The notes beneath the pieces are model-generated. The model saw only the letters and a program-made list of their open reading frames with translations. It did no database searches and was not told the DNA's origin. The position numbers were made by a program, and so were the translations under genes. From the NCBI RefSeq assembly GCF_004785645.1, contig NZ_SRPE01000007.1, positions 124,001 through 188,000 on the forward strand: 64,000 nucleotides of DNA, read 5' to 3'. Origin of the DNA: Empedobacter tilapiae (GTDB lineage Bacteria > Bacteroidota > Bacteroidia > Flavobacteriales > Weeksellaceae). Position 1 is the stretch's first letter, and every line of letters begins with the position of its first letter. Shown piece after piece: positions 40,118 to 49,916 of this stretch.

Positions 40118-43100
40118 TTATTGAATGTTTAAATTCATTTTAACAACAGTTCCTTTATCATGAAAATCAATAAATATATTTTTTTCATAATTTTGGTTCA
40201 AAAGCTGTAATCTTTCTTCTATAATTTTTAAAGCTTTAGATTCATATATTTTACTAGTTGTTCCATTGTTATTACTTCCTTTCCCATTATCTTCAATAAT
40301 CAACTGTAAGTAACTCTCTTTCAGATATAAACTCAACTTTATTTTTGGTTCTAATTTGTTTTTATCAAAAGCATGAACAAATGCATTTTCAATTATTGGT
40401 TGAATTAGCATTGGCGGTATTTTAATTTTATAAATATCCAATTGAGAATCTATATCAATTTCAAATGAGATTTTGTTTTGCCATCTAAAATTTTCAACTT
40501 CCACATAAAGTTTTAAAAAATCAATTTCATCATTTAAACTAATTTCATCTTTGGTTGATAGATTCAACATTTGACGAATTAAATGGGAAAATCGTCCAAG
40601 AGAATTCAAAGCATTATCAATATCATTATCCAAAATATAAAATTGAATAGAATTCAAAACATTGAAAATAAAATGTGGATTCATTTGGGATTGCAACGCA
40701 GTAAGCTTTGTTTCTGTCAATTGACGTTCCAATTGCAATCGCTTATTTTCTTGTTGATTTATTTCATTTAATTGATTTATTTTTAATTGATTAAATTTAT
40801 TTAAAGTACTTATTTTATTTGAATTATACTTATAAATAATCAATCCAAAGGTTAAAAAAGACAACAAAACAAAATAAATATTCAAATAAAAAGGTTCTGC
40901 TATATACAAAGATAAAAGATCTACAATCTGCTTTTCTCCATTATTAGTATCAGTTATTTCTAATTGAATTTTATATTCTCCGTATCGCAAATTTCTTAAA
41001 AAAATTGTTTCGTCATTAAAATAATCATTCCAACTTTCTTCTGGATTAATACGATATCTGTATTTATAATTTTCAGGAAAATTCGCATCTACAATAGAAA
41101 AGTTTATAGCCAAATTATTTTCATTATTCTTTAGTTTCAAATTTTTATTTATTAAATCGAACCAAGAAAATTTTTCATCACCAAACGCAATGTCATTTAT
41201 TTTAAGATCTGTGATTAATACTTTCTTTGTGAGGTTTGGTTGATGCAATAAATTATTTAAATCTAGTTTATAATATCCATTTTCAACTCCAAGAAAAACA
41301 GTTTTCCCATCAAAAATAGATGAATGAATATCTTTATTTACAAAACCTTGCTCATTACTAATCATATAAGTTTTGTCTTTATTAAAAACAAGCAGGTTTC
41401 TATTTGTTCCAATCAAAATACTTTCTCCAAAAATATCGATAGAACTTATATTTTCTCCTCCTATATCACGAATATTAATTATTTTTTTTATGATCAGTTC
41501 ATCTTCTTTTATTTGTAAAATGTAAACTTTCGCAAACTCTGTAGCAACCATTAATTGATCATTTCCTATACATTTTATCATTTTTAACTTCGATTCGTTA
41601 AATTGATTATTCTGTAAATAAGAGATAAATTTCCCGTTTTCATATTTAAATAATCCATCTAAAGATGAACCGAAAAAAACAGCATTTTTATTCTGACAAA
41701 TTGAAACAACATCTTTCGGTACATTTCCTTGAGCAGCAGAATAAGAAGTGTATTTTATATTTTTTAAATCATCAAAAATTAAAATTCCTCCAAAGGGGTT
41801 TGTTTGAATAAATTGATTATCAAAATATGTAAATTGATTTGTTTTATTTGGAAGATAATGCTTAAAATTTCCTTCAAAATCTAATTCAAAAAGCCCTAAA
41901 TTTGTTGCTATTAAGAAAGATTCTTCATGAATTATAATCTTATAAAAGCGAAGATTTTTTGCTTTTAAAGTATAATCTATTTCATAGAAATCTTTATTTG
42001 ATTGATTAAGAAAATTTTTATATTTTTCTTTATTTTGGAGCATGTAATTATAGAAATTATCTCTTTTAACTAACTTCTTGAATTCATTATTTTGCTTAAG
42101 ATAAAGTCCTTCTGGAGTTAAAAAATAATCAACATTTTTTATTTTAAGTATTTCTATTACTCTCTTATTGTCAATTGTTGAAAAATCTAAAAAATGATTA
42201 AAATGAACTTCAAAAAGTCCTTTATCTAAACTTCCTACATAAATTAAATCATCTGTTTTACTATTAAAAATTCTATAAGGATAATCAGAAGTTATCTTGA
42301 ATTTTTCTGTTTGATCATTTATCTCATTTTCTGTAATTTCCGATACTATTCCATTTCCTGCACCTACGTCATTACCAACAATAAGTAAAGAATTTCTTTT
42401 TTTAGAAAGATTATGACTTCTAATAATTGGTAAATCATAAGTTACATAAGTTGATTTATTATTAAAAAAATCATTTATTGGGATTTTTTTGAGACCTTTT
42501 GATGAAGAAAAATACAGGTTATTATGGTAAACGAAACTATAATTTATTTTATCAAAAGGGCTGATTAGTTTTAGTTTTGAACGTGTAACTTCATAAATAC
42601 CATGATCTATAGTTGTGACATATATTTTATTTTGATATTCAAAAAAAGAGACTGCTTCAAAAACAATATTATTACTTTTCTCAAATGAAGGATTATATAT
42701 TTTTTTAAATTTTGTATCAATAATAGAAACTCCTCCTTGTGTTGCAACATAAACCAAATCATTTATATAAAACAAGTTACGAACTCTATCTGAAACTAAT
42801 CCTTTAAATGTATTTATTTGTTCAAAATCTTGGCCTGAAAACTTTAAAATTCCTTGTCCATAACTTCCAAACCAAATATTATGTTCCTTATCTTCTACTA
42901 TTGTCCAAATATTATTATACTGAACTTTCTCAAAACGTTTTAGTATTTTGAAGTTATTCATATCTTTTACAAAAACTCCATAACGAGTTCCTACCCAAAC
43001 AAAATTTCTTGAATCTTTATAAATACTCAAAATTTCATTAGCAGGTAAGCCATTTTCGTACGTATACTGTTTTGTTAAAACAAACTGAGCAAAAAGTTGA

Positions 43101-43150
43101 TTTGAGCAAAAAATAAAAAGGATTAATAATAGAATTTTACGAAACAACAT
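40118..43150 (-). CDS. Membrane sensor histidine kinase with beta-propeller sensor
   Basis: 1010 residues. A signal peptide (ending LFAQ) leads into a two-component regulator propeller (about 25-640) with repeats such as NFVWVGTRYGVFV and NIWFGSYGQGILKF, then a Y_Y_Y domain (about 650-730), one transmembrane helix (about 735-757), a coiled coil (about 775-812) and a LytS-type His_kinase domain with NPHFIFNVLNSIQ (His826) and an HATPase (IIEDNGKG). It should sense a periplasmic signal, often a glycan in Bacteroidota. It overlaps the upstream LytTR regulator by 14 bp, so the two form one system. Targets unknown. Confidence 0.93.
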   Translation of the reverse strand: MLFRKILLLILFIFCSNQLFAQFVLTKQYTYENGLPANEILSIYKDSRNFVWVGTRYGVFVKDMNNFKILKRFEKVQYNNIWTIVEDKEHNIWFGSYGQGILKFSGQDFEQINTFKGLVSDRVRNLFYINDLVYVATQGGVSIIDTKFKKIYNPSFEKSNNIVFEAVSFFEYQNKIYVTTIDHGIYEVTRSKLKLISPFDKINYSFVYHNNLYFSSSKGLKKIPINDFFNNKSTYVTYDLPIIRSHNLSKKRNSLLIVGNDVGAGNGIVSEITENEINDQTEKFKITSDYPYRIFNSKTDDLIYVGSLDKGLFEVHFNHFLDFSTIDNKRVIEILKIKNVDYFLTPEGLYLKQNNEFKKLVKRDNFYNYMLQNKEKYKNFLNQSNKDFYEIDYTLKAKNLRFYKIIIHEESFLIATNLGLFELDFEGNFKHYLPNKTNQFTYFDNQFIQTNPFGGILIFDDLKNIKYTSYSAAQGNVPKDVVSICQNKNAVFFGSSLDGLFKYENGKFISYLQNNQFNESKLKMIKCIGNDQLMVATEFAKVYILQIKEDELIIKKIINIRDIGGENISSIDIFGESILIGTNRNLLVFNKDKTYMISNEQGFVNKDIHSSIFDGKTVFLGVENGYYKLDLNNLLHQPNLTKKVLITDLKINDIAFGDEKFSWFDLINKNLKLKNNENNLAINFSIVDANFPENYKYRYRINPEESWNDYFNDETIFLRNLRYGEYKIQLEITDTNNGEKQIVDLLSLYIAEPFYLNIYFVLLSFLTFGLIIYKYNSNKISTLNKFNQLKINQLNEINQQENKRLQLERQLTETKLTALQSQMNPHFIFNVLNSIQFYILDNDIDNALNSLGRFSHLIRQMLNLSTKDEISLNDEIDFLKLYVEVENFRWQNKISFEIDIDSQLDIYKIKIPPMLIQPIIENAFVHAFDKNKLEPKIKLSLYLKESYLQLIIEDNGKGSNNNGTTSKIYESKALKIIEERLQLLNQNYEKNIFIDFHDKGTVVKMNLNIQ

Positions 43151-43931
43151 TCGAAAGAATTTTATAACCTAAAGATGTAACAGGAAGATTTATTTCTCCT
43201 CCTTTAGGAGAACAATTTAAGATTAATTGATTATTTCTCTTATCAATTTTTTTTGCAAAATTTATATTCACCAAATAAGAACGATTAACTCTAAAGAAAT
43301 TTGTTTGATTAATTAAATTTTCAACTTCTTTCAACGTTTTAGTAATCATAAAGACATCATCTTTTGTATAAATAGTACAATAGCTGTCATCTGCTTTGCA
43401 ATAGATAATTTCATTTATTTTTAAAACTAAAACTTCTGTTATCGAAGGAATAAAAATTATTCCATGTTCGTTTTTAAAAATTTCCTTAAGGTTTTCTGTA
43501 TCTACTTCTTCTTCTGAATCTTCTTTTATTATTTCTATTTTATTACTTCTATTTATATCATTTTGTCGTTCTTCAAAACGTTGCAATAAAATTTTAAGAT
43601 CAGAAATAGAAATTGGCTTCATTAAATACCCCAAACATCCCCATTGATTAACAGCTTGCAAAATATAATCAGAATGTGCAGTTGTAAAAATTACATCAAA
43701 AGAAATGTCATTAAAATAATCGAATAATTTAAACCCAAATTCTTCTGGCATTTGAATATCTAAAAAAACAATATCTGGTTTATTTTCTTTTATTTTTTCC
43801 ACTCCTTCTTTTACAGAGCTTGCTGTATCTATGGAAACAAAAAAATCAGGTAAAGCATGTTGAATAACTTTTTTTAATCCTTGTTGAGCAAAGTGTTCAT
43901 CATCAATAATAAGAGCCTTGTAATTGTTCAT
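43137..43931 (-). CDS. LytTR-family response regulator
   Basis: 264 residues: receiver domain (about 1-125) with the acidic pocket LIIDDEHFA and phosphoacceptor Asp58 in VFLDIQMP, a linker rich in Glu, and a LytTR DNA-binding domain (about 155-260) containing FFRVNRSYLVNINFAKKI. It partners with the kinase encoded immediately downstream. A TATATTTG box (43955-43948 on the minus strand) gives a leader of about 10 nt. Confidence 0.93.
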   Translation of the reverse strand: MNNYKALIIDDEHFAQQGLKKVIQHALPDFFVSIDTASSVKEGVEKIKENKPDIVFLDIQMPEEFGFKLFDYFNDISFDVIFTTAHSDYILQAVNQWGCLGYLMKPISISDLKILLQRFEERQNDINRSNKIEIIKEDSEEEVDTENLKEIFKNEHGIIFIPSITEVLVLKINEIIYCKADDSYCTIYTKDDVFMITKTLKEVENLINQTNFFRVNRSYLVNINFAKKIDKRNNQLILNCSPKGGEINLPVTSLGYKILSNVVS

Positions 43932-43947
43932 CCTAGCGTATTTAATA

Positions 43948-43955
43948 CAAATATA
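43948..43955 (-). promoter_or_regulatory. -7 element of the two-component operon
   Basis: TATATTTG on the minus strand, adjacent to the T run of the terminator of the preceding MFS gene. Confidence 0.45.
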
Positions 43956-43959
43956 AAAT

Positions 43960-43990
43960 AAAAAAGGATGCTCTATACGAACATCCTTTG
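43960..43990 (-). terminator. MFS operon terminator
   Basis: AAAGGATG and CATCCTTT stem with a T6 run on the minus strand, 22 bp after the MFS gene. Confidence 0.75.
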
Positions 43991-44011
43991 ATTATAATTG
44001 AAGTAATATTT

Positions 44012-45166
44012 TTATACTCTTTTCGTTTTTAATTGTAAAAAAATGGCTGCTATTATCGATCCAACAGACGCCATAATAAAACCAACCCACAATTGCGAAT
44101 TAAAACCTAATCCCATTGCGATTGGAATCCCTCCTAAAAATGCTCCTAAAGCATTTCCAATATTAAAACTTGCTTGACCAGCTGCAGCTGCTAAAGTCTC
44201 AGATCCTTTTCCGTTATTAATTAACATCATTTGGATTGGCGAACCAATTGTAAATGCAATTAATCCTGTTACAAAAGACATAATATAGGCCATTACTTGA
44301 ATATGAGAAGTAAAATAAACGATAACTAAACAAACTGCCATTGAAGCAAATGAGATAATTGCCGCTTTATTAGGAGACATGGTATCAGCTAATTTTCCAC
44401 CGATAAAATTTCCAACAAACATTCCTAAACCAATTAAAGTCATAATAATTGGAACTTTTGTTTTTGGTAAATCAGCCACATTTGTCATCAATGGAGAAAT
44501 ATAACTTATCCAAGCAAATAAACCTGATGTTCCGATAGAGATCATCACAATTAATACCCAAGCTTCCCATTTTTTGAAGAAACTTAGCTGTTCTACTAAA
44601 CTTCCTTTGTTTGTATTTTTAAGATTCGGAACCCATAGCGAAATAGCTAACATTGTGATTAACCCTAAACTTGCAATAATTCCAAACGTTAGTCTCCAAG
44701 AAAATACTTGTCCCAATTTTGTTCCTAATGGAACTCCAACCAAATTAGCAAAAGTTAATCCTGCAAACATAATCGAAATAGCTTGCGCTTCTTTTCCTTT
44801 TGTTGCTAATTGTGCAGCAACAACAGATCCTACTCCAAAAAATGCTCCGTGAGGTAAACCAGACATAAAACGAGCTATTAATAAAGTATTATAACTTGGT
44901 GCGATAACAAAAAGTGAATTAAAAATGGTAAATAATAACATAAAAAAGATCAATACTTTTTTAGGTGAATATTTACTTGTAGCCATAATCAATGTTGGAG
45001 CCCCAACCATTACACCCATTGCATACATTGATATAAAATTCCCTGCTGTTGGAATTGAAATATTCAAATCTTTTGCAAAATCCTCTAAAACTCCCATCAT
45101 CGAAAATTCCGTCATTCCGATGGCTAAACCTCCCATTGCTAAGGCAAGTAAACTCTTTTTTACCAT
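44012..45166 (-). CDS. MFS transporter, AraJ-like
   Basis: 384 residues, 12 helices. The N-terminal GLAIGMTEFSMMGVL is typical of the AraJ/YdhP (DHA1) branch, which exports sugars or drugs. It is the last gene of an operon beginning with an Old Yellow Enzyme and a VOC protein, 8 bp after the latter. The three together could detoxify an electrophile and export it, but this is inference. Confidence 0.85.
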   Translation of the reverse strand: MVKKSLLALAMGGLAIGMTEFSMMGVLEDFAKDLNISIPTAGNFISMYAMGVMVGAPTLIMATSKYSPKKVLIFFMLLFTIFNSLFVIAPSYNTLLIARFMSGLPHGAFFGVGSVVAAQLATKGKEAQAISIMFAGLTFANLVGVPLGTKLGQVFSWRLTFGIIASLGLITMLAISLWVPNLKNTNKGSLVEQLSFFKKWEAWVLIVMISIGTSGLFAWISYISPLMTNVADLPKTKVPIIMTLIGLGMFVGNFIGGKLADTMSPNKAAIISFASMAVCLVIVYFTSHIQVMAYIMSFVTGLIAFTIGSPIQMMLINNGKGSETLAAAAGQASFNIGNALGAFLGGIPIAMGLGFNSQLWVGFIMASVGSIIAAIFLQLKTKRV

Positions 45167-45174
45167 TTATTCTT

Positions 45175-45564
45175 CTATTCTTCGTATAATTCTATTGGCA
45201 AACCATCTGGATCTTCAAAAAAAGTAAACTTCTTCTGCGTATATTCATCCACTCTAATTGGCTCTACCATCACATTCCACTGCGCTAGTTTTTCTACTTC
45301 ATTTTCTATATTTTCCACAGCAAAAGCAATATGTCTCAAACCAGAAGCTTCTGGTCGAGAAACACGTTTTGGGGGATTAGGAAAAGAAAATAATTCGATG
45401 CAGTAATAATTTTGCAAAGCTAAATCTAATTTATAAGAATCACGTTCTTTTCTATAAACTTCTTGTAAAATTTCGAAGCCTAAAATTTCTGTATAGAAAG
45501 ATTTCGATTTTTGATAATCCGAGCAAATAATTGCTATATGATGTATCTTTTTTAATGCTAACAT
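45175..45564 (-). CDS. VOC-family (glyoxalase-like) protein
   Basis: 129-residue metalloenzyme of the vicinal oxygen chelate fold. Two beta-alpha-beta-beta-beta repeats with metal ligand candidates: His in KKIHHIAIIC, Glu in YCIELFSF, His in LRHIAFAVE and Glu in LPIELYE. The F-S-F-P-N-P-P-K-R segment resembles YaeR/GloA2-type proteins. Substrate unknown. Middle gene of the OYE-VOC-MFS operon. Confidence 0.85.
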   Translation of the reverse strand: MLALKKIHHIAIICSDYQKSKSFYTEILGFEILQEVYRKERDSYKLDLALQNYYCIELFSFPNPPKRVSRPEASGLRHIAFAVENIENEVEKLAQWNVMVEPIRVDEYTQKKFTFFEDPDGLPIELYEE

Positions 45565-45567
45565 AAC

Positions 45568-46647
45568 TTAAGCGTAATGATTATTTTTTGCTCTTTCATA
45601 TTGTGGCAACCACTTTACATCTGCGTTTAACTCTTTTGCAGCACGCAATACAAAATATGGATCGCGTAATAATTCTCTTCCTAAAAAGATCAAATCTGCT
45701 TCGCTATTATTTAGAATTTTTTCGGCTTGTTTTGGCTCAAAAATTAATCCAACAGCACCTGTAATTATTTTAACTTGATTTTTAATTTCATTCGCGAATG
45801 GAACTTGGTAATTTTTTTTAACATCAATTTTTTGATGACTCACTCCTCCTCCAGACGAAACATCAATCACTTCTACTCCATTTTGTTTTAAAATTTTACA
45901 TAATTCAATTGTTTCTTCTAAATTCCAACCATTTTCAGCCCAATCCGAAGCAGATAAACGAATCCAAAGTGATTGAGTTGTAATGTATTTTTTCATTTCT
46001 TCTACAATTTCCAAAACAAAACGAATTCTATTCTCAAAACTACCTCCATATTCATCTGTTCGATTATTGATTAAAGGTGACAAAAACTGGTGAACCAAAT
46101 AGCCATGTGCACCATGAATTTCTAAAATCTCAAAACCAGCTTTTATAGCACGTTCTGTTGCTTTTCCCCATTCTTTTACAATATTATCAATTTCTGAAAC
46201 TGATAATTCAAGTGGAACTTCATCCGATTCATTAAAAGGTAAATTAGAACTCGAAACCGTTTTCCAACCATTTTTTTCGTCAGATTTTATTTGATTGTGT
46301 CCCAACCAAGGTTTTTCTGTACTTGCTTTTCGTCCTGCATGTGCTAACTGAATTCCAGGAACACAATTGTATTTTTTGATTTCGGAAGTTAATTTCTGAT
46401 AAGCTTCAATATGTTCATCATTCCAAATTCCTAAATCGCCGTACGAGATTCTACCTTCTGCAACAACAGCTGTTGCTTCTTGTATAATCGCCGAAACATT
46501 ACCTACAGCACGCGAAATATAATGCTGAAAATGCCAATCATTTGGAAAACCATCTTCCGAAGAATATTGACACATTGGCGACATAATAATTCTATTTTTT
46601 AATGAAATTGATTCATTTATATTAATTGATTCAAATAATTTGCTCAT
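45568..46647 (-). CDS. Old Yellow Enzyme family oxidoreductase (YqjM-like)
   Basis: 359-residue FMN enzyme reducing activated C=C bonds with NADPH. Segments LKNRIIMSPMCQYSSEDG (the MCQYS form is typical of the YqjM subgroup), IQLAHAGRKAS and EIHGAHGYLVHQFLSP with the catalytic His pair, and IFLGRELLRDPYF near the end. Cytoplasmic. First gene of the OYE-VOC-MFS operon, probably for xenobiotic or oxidative stress. No clear promoter found in the 297 bp upstream. Confidence 0.92.
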   Translation of the reverse strand: MSKLFESININESISLKNRIIMSPMCQYSSEDGFPNDWHFQHYISRAVGNVSAIIQEATAVVAEGRISYGDLGIWNDEHIEAYQKLTSEIKKYNCVPGIQLAHAGRKASTEKPWLGHNQIKSDEKNGWKTVSSSNLPFNESDEVPLELSVSEIDNIVKEWGKATERAIKAGFEILEIHGAHGYLVHQFLSPLINNRTDEYGGSFENRIRFVLEIVEEMKKYITTQSLWIRLSASDWAENGWNLEETIELCKILKQNGVEVIDVSSGGGVSHQKIDVKKNYQVPFANEIKNQVKIITGAVGLIFEPKQAEKILNNSEADLIFLGRELLRDPYFVLRAAKELNADVKWLPQYERAKNNHYA

Positions 46648-46944
46648 TACTTGTTTTTTTTGATTTGATTAATTTGGAATAAAAGTCGTGAATTTGATTG
46701 ATTTCTTAAAATGATTATGCTTAAATAATTTTAAACAAATTACATTTTCATTGATTATAAAAATTACAAAAAATCTAAATTCATTAATAATTATCTTCTT
46801 TTATTTAAAACTGACAAAAAACATAAATTTAAAAAAATCTAATAATCAATCCGATATAGTAGTAAATATTTAAGGTTCAGAATAATTTTTAATAAATCTT
46901 TCATTGTTTCTTAGTTTGTTCGTAATTTTACAAAAAAGTGAATT
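46648..46944. other. Non-coding region between divergent genes
   Basis: About 300 bp of AT-rich DNA between the OYE and NADH dehydrogenase genes. I see no coding frame, no clear TAnnTTTG box, and no repeat or hairpin of note. Confidence 0.5.
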
Positions 46945-48279
46945 TTGGAAAAGAAAAAGATTGTCATTTTAGGTGCTGGATTTGCCGGACTTAAATTAGC
47001 CCGTAAATTAAATAATAACCCACACTTTTCTGTTACACTTATTGACCGTTATAACTATCATCAATTTCAACCTCTATTTTATCAGGTTGCAACAGCTGGG
47101 ATAAACGCAAGTGATATTTCATTCCCAATTCGTAAAGTTTTTCAAAATAGTAAAAATGTTAGCGTACGATTAGCTGAAGTAACATCAATTAAAAAAGAGC
47201 TTAATATTGTTGAAACTACAATCGGAGATTTTTCTTACGATTATTTGGTTGTTGCCATGGGATGTACCACAAATTTCTTTGGTAATAAACAAATTGAGGA
47301 ATTATCATTCCCAATGAAATCCACAAACGAAGCTTTAACGCTAAAAAACAGATTGTTAACAAATTTCGAAAGTGCTTATTCTGCTGAATCAGAAGAAGAA
47401 TTGGAAGAAATTTTGAACATTGTTGTTGTTGGTGGTGGACCAACTGGAGTAGAGCTTTCTGGTGCAATTGCACACATGAAAAAACACATTCTACCAAAAG
47501 ATTATCCAGATTTAGATTTCTCTAAATTAAACATTTATCTTATTGAAGGAAGTCCTAATTTATTAGGCCCAATGTCTGACTTAGCTCATAAAAAGTCTTA
47601 CGAATATTTGACAAATATGGGAGTACATGTTTGGACAGAAGGACGAGTTACAGATTATGATGGAAAAACTATTTCATTAGCTGATGGGCGTACAATCAAA
47701 ACAAGAAACTTGATTTGGTCTGCTGGAGTTACAGGAAATATTCCTGAAGGAGCCGTTTCTCAAGAAGAGCTACAAAGAGGTAATCGTTTCAAGGTAGATC
47801 GTACAAGTAAAGTTATTGGTACGAAAAACATTTATGCTATTGGAGATATTGCTTCAATGGAAACTCCTAAATATCCATATGGACATCCTCAATTAGCACG
47901 TGTTGCTGGAGATCAAGCTGTTCTGTTAGCCAAAAATTTCAATAAAATTGGTCAAGGCTTATCAGATGATAAATTAACTTTATTTGAATATGATGATCCT
48001 GGTTCTATGGCTACAATAGGTAAGCATAAAGCAGTTGTAGATTTACCTAAATTTTCTTTTTCTGGAAGATTAGCATGGTTTACTTGGATGTTTCTTCACT
48101 TAATGCTTATTTTAACTGTACGAAATAAATTAGCTATTTTCTTTAATTGGGCTCAGAATTATTTCACTAATGACTCTTCATTACGTATTATTGTTCGTCC
48201 TACTAAGAAAGATTTTAGATTTAATTTAAAAGGATATAGACGTTTCCCTAAAAATAGAGACAAAGAAATAGAAGCTTAA
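46945..48279 (+). CDS. ndh: Type II NADH dehydrogenase
   Basis: Single-subunit, non-proton-pumping NADH:quinone oxidoreductase on the inner membrane. 444 residues: FAD-binding ILGAGFAGLKLA (8-19), NAD-binding VVGGGPTGVELSG, and IYAIGDIASM. A C-terminal hydrophobic stretch (LAWFTWMFLHLMLIL, about 375-390) mediates membrane contact, as in other NDH-2. The start is TTG at 46945: an in-frame stop lies two codons upstream and no ATG occurs until far into the FAD fold, so a rare start codon is forced. Ends at a strong bidirectional terminator. Confidence 0.93.
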   Translation: MEKKKIVILGAGFAGLKLARKLNNNPHFSVTLIDRYNYHQFQPLFYQVATAGINASDISFPIRKVFQNSKNVSVRLAEVTSIKKELNIVETTIGDFSYDYLVVAMGCTTNFFGNKQIEELSFPMKSTNEALTLKNRLLTNFESAYSAESEEELEEILNIVVVGGGPTGVELSGAIAHMKKHILPKDYPDLDFSKLNIYLIEGSPNLLGPMSDLAHKKSYEYLTNMGVHVWTEGRVTDYDGKTISLADGRTIKTRNLIWSAGVTGNIPEGAVSQEELQRGNRFKVDRTSKVIGTKNIYAIGDIASMETPKYPYGHPQLARVAGDQAVLLAKNFNKIGQGLSDDKLTLFEYDDPGSMATIGKHKAVVDLPKFSFSGRLAWFTWMFLHLMLILTVRNKLAIFFNWAQNYFTNDSSLRIIVRPTKKDFRFNLKGYRRFPKNRDKEIEA

Positions 48280-48282
48280 AAT

Positions 48283-48316
48283 AAAAAAGTCCACTCAAAT
48301 TGAGTGGACTTTTTTA
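48283..48316. terminator. Bidirectional terminator
   Basis: AAAAAAGTCCACTCAA with its complement, serving ndh and the convergent lipoprotein gene. Confidence 0.85.
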
Positions 48317-48330
48317 TTTATTATTTTATA

Positions 48331-48984
48331 TTATTGATGTCTTACAGAAGATCTTCTTACTCCTGTTTTTATTCTTTCAACTGAAGACGGTCTCTCACTA
48401 ACGATTCCTTTCGCTGATTTATTGTATAATTGAATAAAGTCAAATAAGCCATCAAAATCTCCTGATAATGTTTTTCCATTTACTACTCTTAGTGCAAAGT
48501 TAGCGTTAAGTAAACTTCTATTATATGGATCAAAGTAATTTCTTAAATTAATAGACCCAGATGTAAAATCATCATTTAATAAAACAAAGCTCCCTGAATT
48601 TAAAATAGGAATATAATCTTTCATCATTGGATTTTCATAATATTCTACATAATCTATTCCTCTATCATTAGAACCTTTAATATAATTTCCATTAAAATTT
48701 AAATCTCCACGTTGGAAAATTTCTAAATATAGATATGAGCCATTTAACTTTCCATTTTTTGGAACTGGATTTGTAGATAATTCAACACTATAATAATACC
48801 CCCCATCTGCCTGCTCTATATCTGCTACAACTGCATTTCTAATAGGAAAAGAAACTCCATCATAATTTACTTGACCTACATTTACAATATCTGGAATGTA
48901 ATCATAATAATCATCATTACTGACACATGAAGTTAAAGTAACTGAGGAAACAGCTAACATTGCTAAAAATATAATTTTTTTCAT
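48331..48984 (-). CDS. Lipoprotein of unknown function
   Basis: 217 residues: lipoprotein signal (MKKIIFLAMLAVSS then LTSC, Cys20), an acidic Asp/Tyr-rich segment (SNDDYYDYIPD) directly after the Cys, consistent with Bacteroidota lipoprotein export to the cell surface, then a beta-rich domain. Repeated Asn/Gly/Asp turns such as RGDLNFNGNY and YFDPYNRSLLNAN suggest a sandwich. The C-terminal tail is basic (RIKTGVRRSSVRHQ). No known family recognised. It has a good promoter at 48999-49030. Confidence 0.75.
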   Translation of the reverse strand: MKKIIFLAMLAVSSVTLTSCVSNDDYYDYIPDIVNVGQVNYDGVSFPIRNAVVADIEQADGGYYYSVELSTNPVPKNGKLNGSYLYLEIFQRGDLNFNGNYIKGSNDRGIDYVEYYENPMMKDYIPILNSGSFVLLNDDFTSGSINLRNYFDPYNRSLLNANFALRVVNGKTLSGDFDGLFDFIQLYNKSAKGIVSERPSSVERIKTGVRRSSVRHQ

Positions 48985-48998
48985 AATTTCTAATTTTT

Positions 48999-49030
48999 CA
49001 AAACTAATCTTCTAGTTTCAACAATACAAA
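48999..49030 (-). promoter_or_regulatory. Lipoprotein gene promoter
   Basis: TTTG (49030-49027), a 20-nt spacer and TAGTTTTG (49006-48999) on the minus strand; transcript start near 48993, leader about 9 nt. Confidence 0.55.
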
Positions 49031-49128
49031 TAGTATGCTAAAATAAAAACACACTAATAAATAGTACAAAAAAAGTGTTACAAAAACTGTAACACTTTGA
49101 ATTTAAATAAAATATTTTTTATGAAATT

Positions 49129-49914
49129 TTATCCTTTGATAACAATTTCCATTTTTTCTTGTTCTTCTAAAGCTAATTCTAAATCTACAAGAATACGACC
49201 TGAATGCTCATCAGCAATAATTTTCTTACGCTGAGCAATATCCATTTGTCTTTGTGGTGGAATTGTAAAGAAAGACCCAGCAGAAGCACCACGTTGAACT
49301 GGAACTACAGCTAAACCATTTTTTACAGAACCTCTGATACGGTTGTAAGCGTCTAATAATCTTTGTTCAATTTTAGCAGAATACTCAGAAGATAACTTAA
49401 TTAAAGTATTTTCTTCTTTCTCTGTATCTTTTACAATTGTATCTAATTCAGCTTTTTTATGCTCTAAATGTTCTTTCATCGAAGCTAATTTTGTATTAAA
49501 ATCTTCGATTTGAGTATTTTTTTGTTGAATTTTAATTGTAAACTCACGAATACGTTTTTCAGACAATTCAATTTCTAAACCTTGGTACTCTACTTCTTTT
49601 GCTAAAGCATCAAACTCTCTGTTGTTACGTACGTTATCTTGTTGCTTCGTATATTTCTTAATTAAAGCTTCTGCATTTTTAATTGCCTCTTTCTTCAATT
49701 TAATTTCTTCATCCAAACCTTTCGTTTCGTCAACTACTTTTTGGATTCTCGTTTCTAATTGTGCAACATCGTCGCTCAAATCTTCCACTTCTAAAGGCAA
49801 TTCACCTCTTGTGTTTCTGATTTCATCTAAACGTGAATCAATTAATTGCAAGTCGTATAATGCGCGAAGTTTTTCTTCTACGCTTAGTTCTTTGATATTT
49901 TTTGTTTCAGACAT
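49129..49914 (-). CDS. Coiled-coil protein of zinc-ribbon (COG1579) family, ribbon Cys lost
   Basis: 261 residues from ATG 49914 (MSETKNIKEL). Residues about 15-180 are a long, charged coiled coil. The C-terminus normally folds into a zinc ribbon with two CxxC pairs. Here the matching places read ASAGSFFTIPPQRQMD and IADEHSGRILVD: the surrounding pattern is kept but the Cys positions are Ser, Ala or Asp. No Cys occurs in this protein, so the metal site is gone. Homologues bind RNA-related targets or the NIF3 partner in context; here the NIF3 gene is directly upstream (2 bp), supporting a shared task. Confidence 0.85.
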   Translation of the reverse strand: MSETKNIKELSVEEKLRALYDLQLIDSRLDEIRNTRGELPLEVEDLSDDVAQLETRIQKVVDETKGLDEEIKLKKEAIKNAEALIKKYTKQQDNVRNNREFDALAKEVEYQGLEIELSEKRIREFTIKIQQKNTQIEDFNTKLASMKEHLEHKKAELDTIVKDTEKEENTLIKLSSEYSAKIEQRLLDAYNRIRGSVKNGLAVVPVQRGASAGSFFTIPPQRQMDIAQRKKIIADEHSGRILVDLELALEEQEKMEIVIKG

Positions 49915-49916
49915 AG

